From assembly GCF_006516955.1 (NCBI RefSeq), contig NZ_VHLG01000010.1:179157-243156 (forward strand): DNA of 64,000 bases, given 5' to 3'. The notes under the pieces were generated by a model that saw only the letters and a program-made list of their open reading frames with translations, did no database searches and had not been told where the DNA came from. Position 1 is the first letter of the stretch. Each line of letters starts with the position of its first letter. The translations under genes were made by a program, and so were the position numbers. The DNA is from Martelella alba (GTDB lineage Bacteria; Pseudomonadota; Alphaproteobacteria; Rhizobiales; Rhizobiaceae). Of the stretch, positions 43,423 through 52,630 are shown one piece after another.

Positions 43423-43525
43423 GGTTCTCTCTCTGCCAGCTTGTGAAAGCACGAGTTTAAGAACTTTCTGGCTTAGGTAAAATTCACTTTCTCCGATTAA
43501 CTTGTGATTGTGCCGATTGCCTCTG

Positions 43526-44266
43526 TCACAGCCGGAAGGCGGAGACGGCGGCCCGCAATGCACCAATGAGCGCGATGAAGAACAGGCCATAGCGGGTGAA
43601 GAAGCGCCAGTGCTCGCTGGTCATGCGCCTGACGGCAAAAAGGCCGATCAGATATCCGGCGAGTGTTACCGGCAGGAACAGGACGAGTTGACCAGCAAAG
43701 CCATCCGGAACGGTGCCATAGGCAAAACGCATGATCAGCGTCATCAAGTCGATCAGGCCGAAGAACAGCGCGAGTGTGCCGCGAAAGCGATCCGGCGCGA
43801 GCCTTTTTGCCAGAAGCCAGGCGACAACGATCGGCCCGCCGGCAGCAAAAGCTGACAGCAGGAAGCCGACGATGAGCGAGGCGACCATTCCGGCAGCCGG
43901 TGTTGCCAGAAGGGCAGGGGGCTTCTTCACCATTGACACAAGGGCTGCTGCCAGAACGGCAAGCCCGATGCAGAATTTGGCGGTGTCGTCATCGATGGCA
44001 TGGGCGAAAAGCGGGCCGAAGGCGGCGCCGATGATGCCGAAGACAAACATCAGCGTGAAGCTTGGCCAGTCAACGGGGGCGCCCTTGCGCTCAGCGAGGA
44101 TAAGCCCGGTGACCATTAGGTCCGAGGCGATGACGAGCGGTGCCAGAAGACTGGCACTGAAAAAGGGGCTGAGCCCGATCATGGCGATCAGGGCGAAGCC
44201 GAAGCCGGTGACACCGCGAAAGGCGGCTGCCAGCAGGATGACGGCGACGGAAACAAGAATGCTCAC
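43526..44266 (-). CDS. TSUP/TauE-SafE family membrane permease
   Basis: About 246 residues from GTG 44266, which has GGAAAGG correctly spaced; an ATG at 44290 lacks a ribosome site. About eight hydrophobic helices are arranged as two halves (FRGVTGFGFALIAMIGLSPF in the first, GFLLSAFAAGGPIVVAWLL in the second), the TSUP layout. Family members export sulfite, sulfoacetate or other organosulfur anions, or import small acids. It ends the minus-strand group that begins with the polyamine-type genes, separated by about 85 nt from the aminotransferase. Confidence 0.8.
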   Translation of the reverse strand: MSILVSVAVILLAAAFRGVTGFGFALIAMIGLSPFFSASLLAPLVIASDLMVTGLILAERKGAPVDWPSFTLMFVFGIIGAAFGPLFAHAIDDDTAKFCIGLAVLAAALVSMVKKPPALLATPAAGMVASLIVGFLLSAFAAGGPIVVAWLLAKRLAPDRFRGTLALFFGLIDLMTLIMRFAYGTVPDGFAGQLVLFLPVTLAGYLIGLFAVRRMTSEHWRFFTRYGLFFIALIGALRAAVSAFRL

Positions 44267-44352
44267 GATTGCAGGCCTTTCCGGGCCCATGTCCGGCGAA
44301 GGATATGAAGCATGCCCGCCCCGGCAGATGACTGACGGCGCGGGCCGGCGGA

Positions 44353-45666
44353 TCAGATGGCTGACAGGACCGACTTCAGCGTGTCGAACAACTGGTCATA
44401 GTCGTTATCGGTCATGATGAAGGAGGGGGCCAGAATGATCGTGTCATTGGTGACGCGAAGAACCGCGCCGGCGGCATAAAGGGCCTTCAGTGTGGCAAAG
44501 CCGCGGCTTCCGGGCTTTTCCCCCTGCGCAAGGTCGATACCAGCGAGAAGGCCATAGCCGCGCACGCCTGTAACGACCGGCATGGTCGCGGCGAGATCCT
44601 CGACACGGGCCAGGAAGCCGGGACTTGCGGCTTCAGCACGGGAAAACAGCTCCTCGTCATGATAGATCTTCAGCGTTGCTAGGGACGCCGCACAGGCAAT
44701 CGGACTTGCCGACCAGGTATAGCCATGCAGGAACTCAATGGCATCCGGCGAATTGTCAACGATTGCGTGATAGACATCATCCTGCACCGCAACCGCCGCC
44801 ATCGGGATATTGCCGTTGGTAATCGCCTTGGCCATGGTCATCAAATCCGGCGTCACGCCGAAGCTTTGGGCGGCAAAGGCCTTGCCGGTGCGCCCGAAAC
44901 CGGTGATGACTTCGTCAAAGATCAGCAGAATACCATTGTCAGAGCAGATCTTGCGGAGCCGCTCGAGATAGCCCTTCGGCGGCACGAGAATGCCGACAGA
45001 GCCGGAGATCGGTTCGACGATACAAGCGGCGATCGTATCGGCGCCATAGAGGTCGATCTGGCGCTGAAGGTCGTCGGCAAGATCGGCGCCGGTTTCCGCC
45101 TGGCCCGTGGTCTTGAGGGAAAAATCCTGCTGGGTATGTCGGATATGCGAAACACCGGGCATTCCAAGGCCGAACTGCTCGCGGTTCTTGACCATGCCGC
45201 CGACCGACCAGCCTGCGAAGTTGACGCCGTGATAGGCCTTTTCACGGCCGACAATGCGCTGGCGCTGGGCTTCGCCCCGGCGGCGATGATACTGAATGGC
45301 GATCTTGATGGCAGATTCAACGGCTTCCGAGCCGGAATTGCCGAAGAAGATCTTGTTCATGCCCTCCGGCGTCAGTTTGGCGATCTCGGTGGCAAGCCTG
45401 AAGGCACCGGGCGTGCCGAACTGAAACGGCGGCGCGAAATCGAGCGCGGTGACCTGGGCTGCGACGGCTTCTGCAATTTCGCGCCTGCCATGGCCGCAAG
45501 GTGTGGTGAAGAGGCCTGAAACACCATCGATCAGCTTTTCGCCACGGTCATTCCAGTAGTGAACGCCCTCAGCGCGCGCCAGAATGCGCGGATCGGCCTT
45601 GAAGGCCCGGTTGGCCGTAAAAGGCATCCAGTAGTCGTCGAGGGTCTGGTTCACGGTGGCATCCAT
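44353..45666 (-). CDS. Class III omega-aminotransferase
   Basis: 437 residues from ATG 45666 (AAGGA 9 nt upstream; ATG 45672 is too close). The beta-alanine/putrescine-pyruvate type N-terminus (residues 13-19 YWMPFTA, then RAFKADPR) is followed by FFGNSGSEAVESAIK, the cofactor Asp in LIFDEVITGFGRTG and the PLP lysine in MAKAITNGNIPMAAV. It transfers an omega-amino group, probably to pyruvate. With an aminobutyraldehyde-type dehydrogenase and a PotABCD-like importer nearby, putrescine or another diamine is a reasonable substrate; beta-alanine or taurine-like amines are alternatives. Confidence 0.88.
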   Translation of the reverse strand: MDATVNQTLDDYWMPFTANRAFKADPRILARAEGVHYWNDRGEKLIDGVSGLFTTPCGHGRREIAEAVAAQVTALDFAPPFQFGTPGAFRLATEIAKLTPEGMNKIFFGNSGSEAVESAIKIAIQYHRRRGEAQRQRIVGREKAYHGVNFAGWSVGGMVKNREQFGLGMPGVSHIRHTQQDFSLKTTGQAETGADLADDLQRQIDLYGADTIAACIVEPISGSVGILVPPKGYLERLRKICSDNGILLIFDEVITGFGRTGKAFAAQSFGVTPDLMTMAKAITNGNIPMAAVAVQDDVYHAIVDNSPDAIEFLHGYTWSASPIACAASLATLKIYHDEELFSRAEAASPGFLARVEDLAATMPVVTGVRGYGLLAGIDLAQGEKPGSRGFATLKALYAAGAVLRVTNDTIILAPSFIMTDNDYDQLFDTLKSVLSAI

Positions 45667-45773
45667 CGTCATGCGTCCTTGGAAGATCATTGCTTTGACG
45701 GTACCAAATCATGCCTGCTTCAGGACAGGGAGAGCCAGACCGGGCTCATTCACTGGGCCAGGGACAGCAAACG

Positions 45774-46712
45774 TCAGCGCGTCGGCATCGGCGCCCAGGC
45801 GCTGTCGGGTTCTGCCGTTTCGCAGAAACGTTCTGCCGAGCGGCGTGCTTCCTCTGCAACGAGGCGCAGCACGTTCTGGCCGACAGTGGTCTGATAGGTG
45901 GCGACGATCGGCATCGGCGGAAAGGGTTTCGTCACATTCATCCGCTCCAGAAGGCCGTCACGCAGTTCACGCGTAATGGCAACGGTCGGCAGGGCTGCAG
46001 CACCGAAGCCGCCGATCACGAGATTGATCATGGCGAAGAGTGAATTCGAGCTCGTCAGTTTCGATGCCAGCACGCGTTCGTCCTGAAAATAGGGTGCAAC
46101 ATAGGTATAGGGTGGCGTGCCTTTTGGGAAGGTCACCAGCGGCATTTGCGATAATTCATCAACGCCATAGACCAGGTCGCGCTCGATCGTGGCCGGGGCT
46201 GCCGCCCAGACCATCTCGAAATAGCACAGGATAAAGGAGCGGAAAGCATCTCCGATTGCCGGTTCGATGCCGAAGATCAGATCAAGCTCGCCGCGTTGAA
46301 TACCGGCGACCAGATCCCGGGTTCCTTCAATCGTCACCTCGACGCGCAGTTTCGGCATGGACTGGCGAAGTGCTTCGATGAAATCCGGCAGCCATGTGCC
46401 GACGACGCTGTCGATAGCGCCAATGCGGATAATATGAGAGGCCCCTTCTCCGCCGTTCTTCAGCTCGGAGCGAAGGTCGGTCAACTGGTCAAGGACGTCC
46501 TGAAAGGTCGAAAGGGCGCGTTCCCCTTCGGCTGTCAGCCGGAATTCACGGTCGCCGCGCTCGATCAGCCGGCAGCCATATTCACGCTCCAGAATGGCCA
46601 GCCGGGAGGAAATCGCCGGCTGGGTGGTGTTGAGCTCCTGTGCCGTCCGGCCGAAATGGCGGTTGCGGGCCAGAGAGACAAAGGTGGCCATGTCGATGAT
46701 GCGCATGGGCAT
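45774..46712 (-). CDS. LysR-family transcriptional regulator
   Basis: A 312-residue LysR protein with a single N-terminal HTH (residues 4-65: FVSLARNRHFGRTAQELNTT, then PAISSRLAILEREYGCRLIER) and a standard effector domain. It lies on the same strand between the aminotransferase and the aldehyde dehydrogenase and probably regulates this amine-use group. The exact start among the nearby Met codons (46712 or 46706) is not decided. Confidence 0.88.
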   Translation of the reverse strand: MPMRIIDMATFVSLARNRHFGRTAQELNTTQPAISSRLAILEREYGCRLIERGDREFRLTAEGERALSTFQDVLDQLTDLRSELKNGGEGASHIIRIGAIDSVVGTWLPDFIEALRQSMPKLRVEVTIEGTRDLVAGIQRGELDLIFGIEPAIGDAFRSFILCYFEMVWAAAPATIERDLVYGVDELSQMPLVTFPKGTPPYTYVAPYFQDERVLASKLTSSNSLFAMINLVIGGFGAAALPTVAITRELRDGLLERMNVTKPFPPMPIVATYQTTVGQNVLRLVAEEARRSAERFCETAEPDSAWAPMPTR

Positions 46713-46760
46713 GGTCTAGCAGGCCTCCGGGGCGTTGCCAATCAGGGCGCGAGAGGCCGT

Positions 46761-48194
46761 TTACAGACCTGCTGTCATGATGTGGCGGACTTGCGTGTAA
46801 TCGAGCAGCGACTGCATGGAGAGATCCGAACCATAGCCGGAGTTCTTCATGCCGCCATGGGGCATTTCGGTGGCGAAAACACCATGGGTATTGATCCAGG
46901 TGACACCATATTCGAGCCGGGCCGCAAGAGACGCAGCACGGGCGGCATCGCGCGACCAGATTGATGAAGCAAGGCCATATTCCGACTGATTGGCAAAGCT
47001 GAGTGCGTCTTCGGCGCTGTCGAAGGGCGTAATGGTGATCACCGGTCCGAAGACTTCCTTGTTGACGATTTCGGCATCGGCATTGGCGCGCAAAAGGGTC
47101 GGCTCGAAGAAGAAACCATCGAGATCCGGCGCCTTGCCACCAATGACGAGATCGGCGCCGTCAGCCCTGGCGCGATCGACAAAGCCTGCGATCCTGTCGC
47201 GATGGGCGGCTGTGATGACGGGCCCGAATTCGGCATCATCGCGCTCCGGCGCGCCATAGACCAGCGTTGCGATCATGGCTTCCAGCCGTGCCGTCAATTC
47301 GCTCTCCAGACGGCGGTCAACGAGAATGCGGCAGGCGGCGGTGCAGTCCTGCCCGGCATTGTAGAAGCTTGCCTCGCGCAGTGTTTCGACCAGCACGTCG
47401 AGATCGGCATCATCGGCGACGATGACCGGTGCCTTGCCGCCGAGTTCCAGATGGGTGCGCTTGATCATCGGACCGGCCGCCGCCGCCAGAACGGCACGGC
47501 CGGTGCGCACATCACCGGTGAGCGAGATCATCCGCACCAGATTATGCGAGATCAGCGCCTGGCCGACATCGGGGCCATTGCCCGCAATCACGTTGACGAC
47601 GCCCTCAGGCAAGTGACGGGCGAAAATCTCGCAAAGCTTCAGCAGGCTCAGCGGTGTGTGCTCCGAGGGTTTGATGACGATGGTATTGCCTGCGGCCAGC
47701 GCCGGGGCCACCTTCCAGGCGGCCATCAGCAGAGGATAGTTCCACGGGGCGATCTGGGCGATCACGCCGATCGGATCGCGCCGCATTGCGCTCGTCATCT
47801 TTGCTGAGCGGTAGTTTCCGGCAGCTGATGCCGGCATGGTACGGGCGGCGGCGGCAAAAAAGCGGAACACATCGGCGACATTGGCCAGTTCACCGGCTTT
47901 GACATAACGCAGCGGCTTGCCGGCATTGATGGATTCGATTGCGGCCAGCTCGTCATTGCCCTCGATCTCCGCAGCGATGGCGAGAAGTGCCAGCGAACGC
48001 TCCTTCGGTGTCGTCAGGCGGAAGGACTGAAAGGCGCGGTGGGCGGCCTGAACCGCCTGATCGACCTGCGTGGGCGAGGCGGAGGCCACCCAGGTCAGCG
48101 CCCGGCCGGTCGCCGGTTCATAGGCGGTATCGCTGACACCTTCGCCCTGAATGAAGCGGCCATTGATGAAAAGGCGGGTCTCGAAATTCGTCAT
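46761..48194 (-). CDS. Aldehyde dehydrogenase, aminobutyraldehyde type
   Basis: 477 residues from ATG 48194, the first codon that fits family length (the frame opens at 48248). The NAD-dependent ALDH fold shows IAPWNYPLLMAAWKVAPALA, the catalytic Glu in HLELGGKAP and the nucleophile Cys in FYNAGQDCTAACRI. The latter segment closely matches gamma-aminobutyraldehyde dehydrogenase (PatD/YdcW type). It would oxidise the aldehyde produced by the class III aminotransferase, giving GABA if putrescine is the substrate. It immediately follows the Pot-type transporter on the same strand. Confidence 0.88.
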   Translation of the reverse strand: MTNFETRLFINGRFIQGEGVSDTAYEPATGRALTWVASASPTQVDQAVQAAHRAFQSFRLTTPKERSLALLAIAAEIEGNDELAAIESINAGKPLRYVKAGELANVADVFRFFAAAARTMPASAAGNYRSAKMTSAMRRDPIGVIAQIAPWNYPLLMAAWKVAPALAAGNTIVIKPSEHTPLSLLKLCEIFARHLPEGVVNVIAGNGPDVGQALISHNLVRMISLTGDVRTGRAVLAAAAGPMIKRTHLELGGKAPVIVADDADLDVLVETLREASFYNAGQDCTAACRILVDRRLESELTARLEAMIATLVYGAPERDDAEFGPVITAAHRDRIAGFVDRARADGADLVIGGKAPDLDGFFFEPTLLRANADAEIVNKEVFGPVITITPFDSAEDALSFANQSEYGLASSIWSRDAARAASLAARLEYGVTWINTHGVFATEMPHGGMKNSGYGSDLSMQSLLDYTQVRHIMTAGL

Positions 48195-48237
48195 GCAACA
48201 CCCTGGTGCAGGAGAAAACTGGAAAAAGGGGAGGGGA

Positions 48238-49269
48238 TCAGCGATCAAGGACGCGGATACGGTCTGCGTCGATCTGCAGTGTCACGCTGGCCCCTGGTTC
48301 AAGAATGATCTCATTGCCGGTCAGAAGTCTGATGGTTTTACCAGCGAGCTCCAGAACGTAACGGTTTCGGGCACCGAGGAAGACGCGGGTTCTGACGGTA
48401 GCGGCAAGCCCGTTGCCCTTTGTTGCAAGCGACAGGTCTTCCTGCCGCAGCACCAGCTGCACATCACCTGTCAGCGATGTCGGCGGGATGGCGACGATCT
48501 GGCCGTCTGTCAGTTTTGCCGTGCCGTCGGCGCCAAGCCGGGCGGGCAGAATATTGGCGGAGCCGAGAAAGCCTGAGACAAAAGCGGTTGCGGGCTCCGC
48601 ATAGATTTCGGCGGGCGCGCCCTCCTGCTCCACTGTTCCCGCATTCAACAGCACAACACGGTCGGAAAGGCTCAAGGCCTCTTCCTGGTCATGGGTGACG
48701 AAGAGTGTGGTAAGCCCGAGCCGGCGGTGGATTTCGATCAGTTCCACCTGCATGTCCTCGCGCAGCCTGGCATCAAGGTTCGACAGCGGTTCGTCAAGCA
48801 GCAGCACTTTCGGATTGGAAACGATGGCGCGGGCGAGCGCGACGCGCTGCTGCTGCCCACCGGAAAGCTGGCGCGGCAAGCGCTCGGAAAGATGGGAAAG
48901 CTGCACGGTCTCCAGTGCTGCCTTTACCCTTTCGGCCTGTTCCTCGCGATTGCCGATCCGGCGCATACGTAAGGGGAAACGGACATTTTCGCTGACGGAA
49001 AGATGCGGCAGCAGCGCATAGGACTGGAACATCATGGCGATGTCGCGCCTTTCCGGCGGCAGTTGCGTCACATCCTGCCCATCAATGACGATACGCCCGG
49101 CGGTGACGCTTTCAAGCCCTGCAACTGAGCGCAGTAGCGTCGTCTTGCCACAGCCGGATGCCCCGAGAAGGCTGACGAATTCACCGGAGGCGAGTTCAAG
49201 GGAAATGCCGTGCAGCACTTCGGTCCGGCCATAGGATTTGCGGATATTGTCGAGATGTATATCGGACAT
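48238..49269 (-). CDS. Polyamine-type ABC transporter ATPase, PotA-like
   Basis: 343 residues. ATG 49269 is 1 nt beyond the stop of the permease gene and lacks a strong ribosome site, so it is probably read by re-initiation. Walker A GASGCGKTT, signature LSGGQQQRVALARAI, Walker B LLLDEPLSNLD, switch VTHDQEEA and a C-terminal TOBE domain (about 270-343) are present. It belongs to a four-component spermidine/putrescine-type importer. TOBE-containing ATPases also serve other ligands, so polyamine is inferred from the catabolic neighbours. Confidence 0.9.
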   Translation of the reverse strand: MSDIHLDNIRKSYGRTEVLHGISLELASGEFVSLLGASGCGKTTLLRSVAGLESVTAGRIVIDGQDVTQLPPERRDIAMMFQSYALLPHLSVSENVRFPLRMRRIGNREEQAERVKAALETVQLSHLSERLPRQLSGGQQQRVALARAIVSNPKVLLLDEPLSNLDARLREDMQVELIEIHRRLGLTTLFVTHDQEEALSLSDRVVLLNAGTVEQEGAPAEIYAEPATAFVSGFLGSANILPARLGADGTAKLTDGQIVAIPPTSLTGDVQLVLRQEDLSLATKGNGLAATVRTRVFLGARNRYVLELAGKTIRLLTGNEIILEPGASVTLQIDADRIRVLDR

Positions 49270-49270
49270 T

Positions 49271-50074
49271 TCAGCTACTCGCGAATTTCTTGATGCCGAG
49301 GACGCGGTCAATCACCAGAATCAGCACGACGGTCAGCCCGATCATGATGGTTGATACGGCGGCAACGGAGGGGTCCGGCGAAAACTCGAGCTGGCCGTAG
49401 ATCTGCACGGGAAGCGTGGTGAGATCCGGCGTGCGCAGGAAGAGCGACAGAACCGCCTCGTCAAAGGAGATGTTGAAGGCGAAGAAGGCGCCGGCGGCAA
49501 GCCCTGGCCCGCATTGCGGCAGGACAACGAAGATCAATCGCTGAATACGCCCGGCCCCCATGGTGCGGGCGGCTTCCTCAACGAAGGGATCGGCTTCCGA
49601 GAGCACGGCGAGCGTGGTGCGCACCACGTAAGGCAGCGTGATCACCGTGTGGCCGATCCATAGCGTTACAAAGGAGACCGGTCCGAAAGCGGAACTCCAG
49701 AACATCAAAAGCCCGATGGCATAGATGATGGTCGGCAGGATCAGCGGCGAGAGAAAGGCGGCGCCGATCAGATCCGATTTCGGCAGCTGACGGCGATGGA
49801 CGGCAATGGCTGCCGCCCCGCCGATCGTGACGGAGGAGAGCGTGACCATCAGCGCCAGCGCCAGGCTCAAACCGCCTGCGGCAAGATAGGCGCTGGACGA
49901 CAGGACCTTGTGATACCATTCAAGCGAGAAGCCCTTGGGCGGGAAGGCAATGAACTGGTTCGCCGAAAAGGATGTGCCGATCACCACGACAAGCGGGCCG
50001 AGCATGACGAGGACGACAAGGGCGATGAAGATGACAGTGACGATCTTCAGCCAGAGCGGAACGGCCTTAACCAT
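49271..50074 (-). CDS. Polyamine-type ABC transporter permease, PotC-like
   Basis: A 267-residue inner-membrane protein of about six helices with coupling loop EAARTMGAGRIQRLIFVVLPQCGPGL, the PotC position of the EAA motif. It has the normal length of the family, unlike the second PotC-type protein at 62624-63859. It overlaps the PotB-like gene by 8 nt. Confidence 0.88.
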   Translation of the reverse strand: MVKAVPLWLKIVTVIFIALVVLVMLGPLVVVIGTSFSANQFIAFPPKGFSLEWYHKVLSSSAYLAAGGLSLALALMVTLSSVTIGGAAAIAVHRRQLPKSDLIGAAFLSPLILPTIIYAIGLLMFWSSAFGPVSFVTLWIGHTVITLPYVVRTTLAVLSEADPFVEEAARTMGAGRIQRLIFVVLPQCGPGLAAGAFFAFNISFDEAVLSLFLRTPDLTTLPVQIYGQLEFSPDPSVAAVSTIMIGLTVVLILVIDRVLGIKKFASS

Positions 50075-50891
50075 GACGGCCTCCGGTGAGTTTCATATAA
50101 GGCAGAAGCGTCAGTGCAATGCCGATGAACAGAATGACTGCCTGGGCGGCAGCGAAGTGCCAGTCCAGTGTTTGCGTCACCGATGTGTAGATCGATGTCG
50201 CCAGAACCTGAAGGCGCGGCCCGCCGAGAAGATTGGGCGTGACGAAGGAACTGGCCGAAAGCGTGAAGGCCAGAAGCGAGCCTGCGGCAATCCCGGGCAT
50301 AGCCAGCGGCAGCACCACATGGCGGAAGGATTGCAGGAAGGAGCAGCCCATGGTGCGGGCCGCCTCTTCAAGGCGGATATCGATGCGTGAAATCACGCCG
50401 AGGATTGATAGCGTCATGAAGGGCAGCAGCACTTGCACCATGCCGATGACGATCGCGGTTTCGGTGCGCATCAGGGTGAAATTACGCTTGACGAGGCCGA
50501 GCGAATGCAGCGCCGTTGCGATAATGCCGCCGCGCTCGAAAATTACCATCCAGCCAAAGGTGCGGATCACTACGCTGGTCATCAGCGGCAGCAGGATGAC
50601 GATGATCAGCCATAGCCGGACGCGCGGGCCGGACCGCGCCATGATATAGGCGAGCGGAAAGCCGACCGCCGCCGAGATCACCGTGATGATGAGGGACAGC
50701 CGGATGGTTCGCCACAGGACATAGAGATAGAAGGGTTCGCTGAAGAACTGCACGAACCATTGTAGCGTAAAGCCCTCGGGGCCAAAGACCGAGAGGGAAA
50801 GCATACGCAGGATCGGCAGCAGAAAGGCGAATGCAAGAAGCAAAAGCCCCGGAGCGACCAGAAGCATGTTCTCGTTGCGGTCGGTAGTCAT
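50067..50891 (-). CDS. Polyamine-type ABC transporter permease, PotB-like
   Basis: A 274-residue membrane subunit with about six helices and coupling loop EAARTMGCSFLQSFRHVVLPLAMPGI. Together with the PotC-like protein it forms the translocation path. The gene begins 194 nt after the binding protein stop, and a perfect 11-bp hairpin lies in between. Confidence 0.88.
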   Translation of the reverse strand: MTTDRNENMLLVAPGLLLLAFAFLLPILRMLSLSVFGPEGFTLQWFVQFFSEPFYLYVLWRTIRLSLIITVISAAVGFPLAYIMARSGPRVRLWLIIVILLPLMTSVVIRTFGWMVIFERGGIIATALHSLGLVKRNFTLMRTETAIVIGMVQVLLPFMTLSILGVISRIDIRLEEAARTMGCSFLQSFRHVVLPLAMPGIAAGSLLAFTLSASSFVTPNLLGGPRLQVLATSIYTSVTQTLDWHFAAAQAVILFIGIALTLLPYMKLTGGRHG

Positions 50892-51008
50892 CCGGGTGTC
50901 AAAGTCCTTTTTGAAATCCAGCTGTTATATGTGCTGCCCTGATGCATTTTCCTTTGCCGGGCCTGATCACCATTTACGCCCGGTCCGCCGGTGCGGACAA
51001 GCCCGGGT

Positions 51009-51036
51009 CTGCCGTCAGGAGCGAGCCTGACGGCAG
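51009..51036. promoter_or_regulatory. Intercistronic 11-bp hairpin after the binding-protein gene
   Basis: CTGCCGTCAGG (51009-51019) pairs perfectly with CCTGACGGCAG (51026-51036) around a six-base loop. No T-run follows on the minus strand. Its place between binding-protein and permease genes suggests an mRNA-stabilising or partial attenuation structure that keeps binding protein in excess. Confidence 0.7.
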
Positions 51037-51085
51037 TGGAATACCAGCACTGATGGGGGCGATGCCGGTAATCCTTGACGCTGAT

Positions 51086-52117
51086 TTACTGGGCGATCGC
51101 CTTGTTCCACTCGACAACCCAGTCGGCGCGATTGGCTTCGATCTTGGCCGGGTCAAAGCGGATCAGGTCCTTCACGCCATCTTCACCATAAGCGACGTCG
51201 GCAGCGACCTCCGGATCAAGCACCGTCTTGGAATTGGTCGGCGTGTAGCGCAGCGCATCGGCAAAGCACTTCTGTGCTTCCGGCGACAATTCCATATCGA
51301 TGAACTTCAGCGCCAGATCCTGGTTCGGACGGCCGGCGACGAGGTTGGTGGTGATATAACTTGCCGGCGTGCCTTCCTCGCCCTGTTGGAACTTGATCGG
51401 CAGATCAGCCTTGCGCAGCGTATAGGCATAGTCGGAGGCATAGGGTGCGATGGTTGCGCCGCCCTGGGCAAAGGCCTGCTGGATTTCCGGCGATTTGGAG
51501 ACGACATAGGCACCGTTTTCCAGCATCGTCTTGACGGCATCAAGGCCGGGGGTGATGTCATCGAGGCTGCCGCCTGCGACCTGGTTCAGCATCAAAAAGC
51601 CGAACAGGCCGTAGGAGTTGGAAATGTCGGTGAGAACCAGACCATCGGCCAGTTCCGGCTTCATCAGATCGGCCCATTTGGTTGGCGCTTCGGAAAGCGC
51701 ATCGCTGTCATAAAGCATGCCGATGGCGGCGATCTGATAGGCCGGGCCTTCACCCTTTTCCAGCCCCGCCTTGGCGAAGGGATAGAGATCGGCTGCATTG
51801 GAAAGCTTGGCCGGATCGATCGGCGACAGCAGGCCTTCGGCCGCACCGACAATTTCCTGGCCGCCGGAGAAGTGGATCACGTCATATTGCGGCGCATCCT
51901 TCTGGGCGCGCAGCTGGGCAAAGGCATCCGCCGAATAGGCGGTAATGATCTTCACGTCGGCGCCGGTCTCGGCAGTAAAGGGGTCGATCACGCATTTGCG
52001 GTGCGCTTCTTCATAGGCTCCACCAAAGGAATTGATGGTGATTTCCGCAGCCTGGGCCGAGGCGGCGGCTGCGGCCAGAACCGAGGTCGCTGCAAGCAGT
52101 TTGGTTACGCGTTTCAT
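51086..52117 (-). CDS. Polyamine-type periplasmic binding protein, PotD-like
   Basis: 343 residues with a good ribosome site (GAGGGAAA) and a signal peptide ending near AAASAQA. The mature start EITINSFGGAYEEAHRKCVIDPF and the segment YDVIHFSGGQEIV are typical of the PotD/PotF branch (SBP_bac_8 type). It feeds the adjacent permeases and ATPase. The ligand may be a polyamine or related amine; the acidic pocket residues that would prove this cannot be placed without alignment. Confidence 0.86.
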   Translation of the reverse strand: MKRVTKLLAATSVLAAAAASAQAAEITINSFGGAYEEAHRKCVIDPFTAETGADVKIITAYSADAFAQLRAQKDAPQYDVIHFSGGQEIVGAAEGLLSPIDPAKLSNAADLYPFAKAGLEKGEGPAYQIAAIGMLYDSDALSEAPTKWADLMKPELADGLVLTDISNSYGLFGFLMLNQVAGGSLDDITPGLDAVKTMLENGAYVVSKSPEIQQAFAQGGATIAPYASDYAYTLRKADLPIKFQQGEEGTPASYITTNLVAGRPNQDLALKFIDMELSPEAQKCFADALRYTPTNSKTVLDPEVAADVAYGEDGVKDLIRFDPAKIEANRADWVVEWNKAIAQ

Positions 52118-52153
52118 GCTATTTCCCTCTCTCTTTTGGTCTTCAGTCCAGTT

Positions 52154-52630
52154 TCAGGCCAGGTGGCCGAGCTCGACATGCTTCGCGCCCTCAATACGGA
52201 TCTTGCGGCATTCAGCGGCAATTCCGTCGAGGTTTTCCGTCATTTTTCCGAAATAGGTGCAAGAAATCCAGCCGGTGGGGCCGAAAGTACGTCCGCCCTG
52301 TCCGTAGAACATGCCGATTTCCCAGAACTCATCCGGGTCGATCTTGAAGAAATTCTTCGGCTGATAGAACCACAGCAGTTCGCCCGGCTCAGGCAGAACA
52401 GTCTGGTTTTCCGGCGGCAGTTTGGTCGGATCGAAATTGCGTGCTTCTTCCGGCAGGCCCATCATGATTTCCGGACCGGAGAAGATGGCGTGGGTTGCCT
52501 GCCACTGGATCGGTTTTTCCAGAGCGCCCCAGATGGCCTTGCAGGTTTCCGGCGCGTGATCCCAATAAAGGGAAATTATGCCGGTAACGTCGGATTCGAG
52601 AAATTTGAGATAGAGTTTCTTTTCGCTCAT
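52154..52630 (-). CDS. DUF3830-family protein, cyclophilin-like
   Basis: 158 residues from ATG 52630 (frame opens at 52660). It matches DUF3830, a cyclophilin-like beta-barrel family of unknown activity. Visible features are the start LYLKFLESDVTGIISLYWDHAPETCKAIW, the PGELLWFYQPKN segment and FGPTGWISCTYFG. It lies 36 nt upstream of the binding-protein gene on the same strand and is thus the first gene of this transport operon. DUF3830 genes often accompany amine and amidohydrolase genes, but no reaction has been assigned that I can cite. Confidence 0.75.
   Translation of the reverse strand: MSEKKLYLKFLESDVTGIISLYWDHAPETCKAIWGALEKPIQWQATHAIFSGPEIMMGLPEEARNFDPTKLPPENQTVLPEPGELLWFYQPKNFFKIDPDEFWEIGMFYGQGGRTFGPTGWISCTYFGKMTENLDGIAAECRKIRIEGAKHVELGHLA

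Noticed and set aside
43012..43480. Two plus-strand ORFs of 144 and 152 codons after the cuckoo array
   Set aside because: They begin inside or just after the terminator hairpin, have no ribosome site and contain implausible Cys/Arg/Phe-rich translation.
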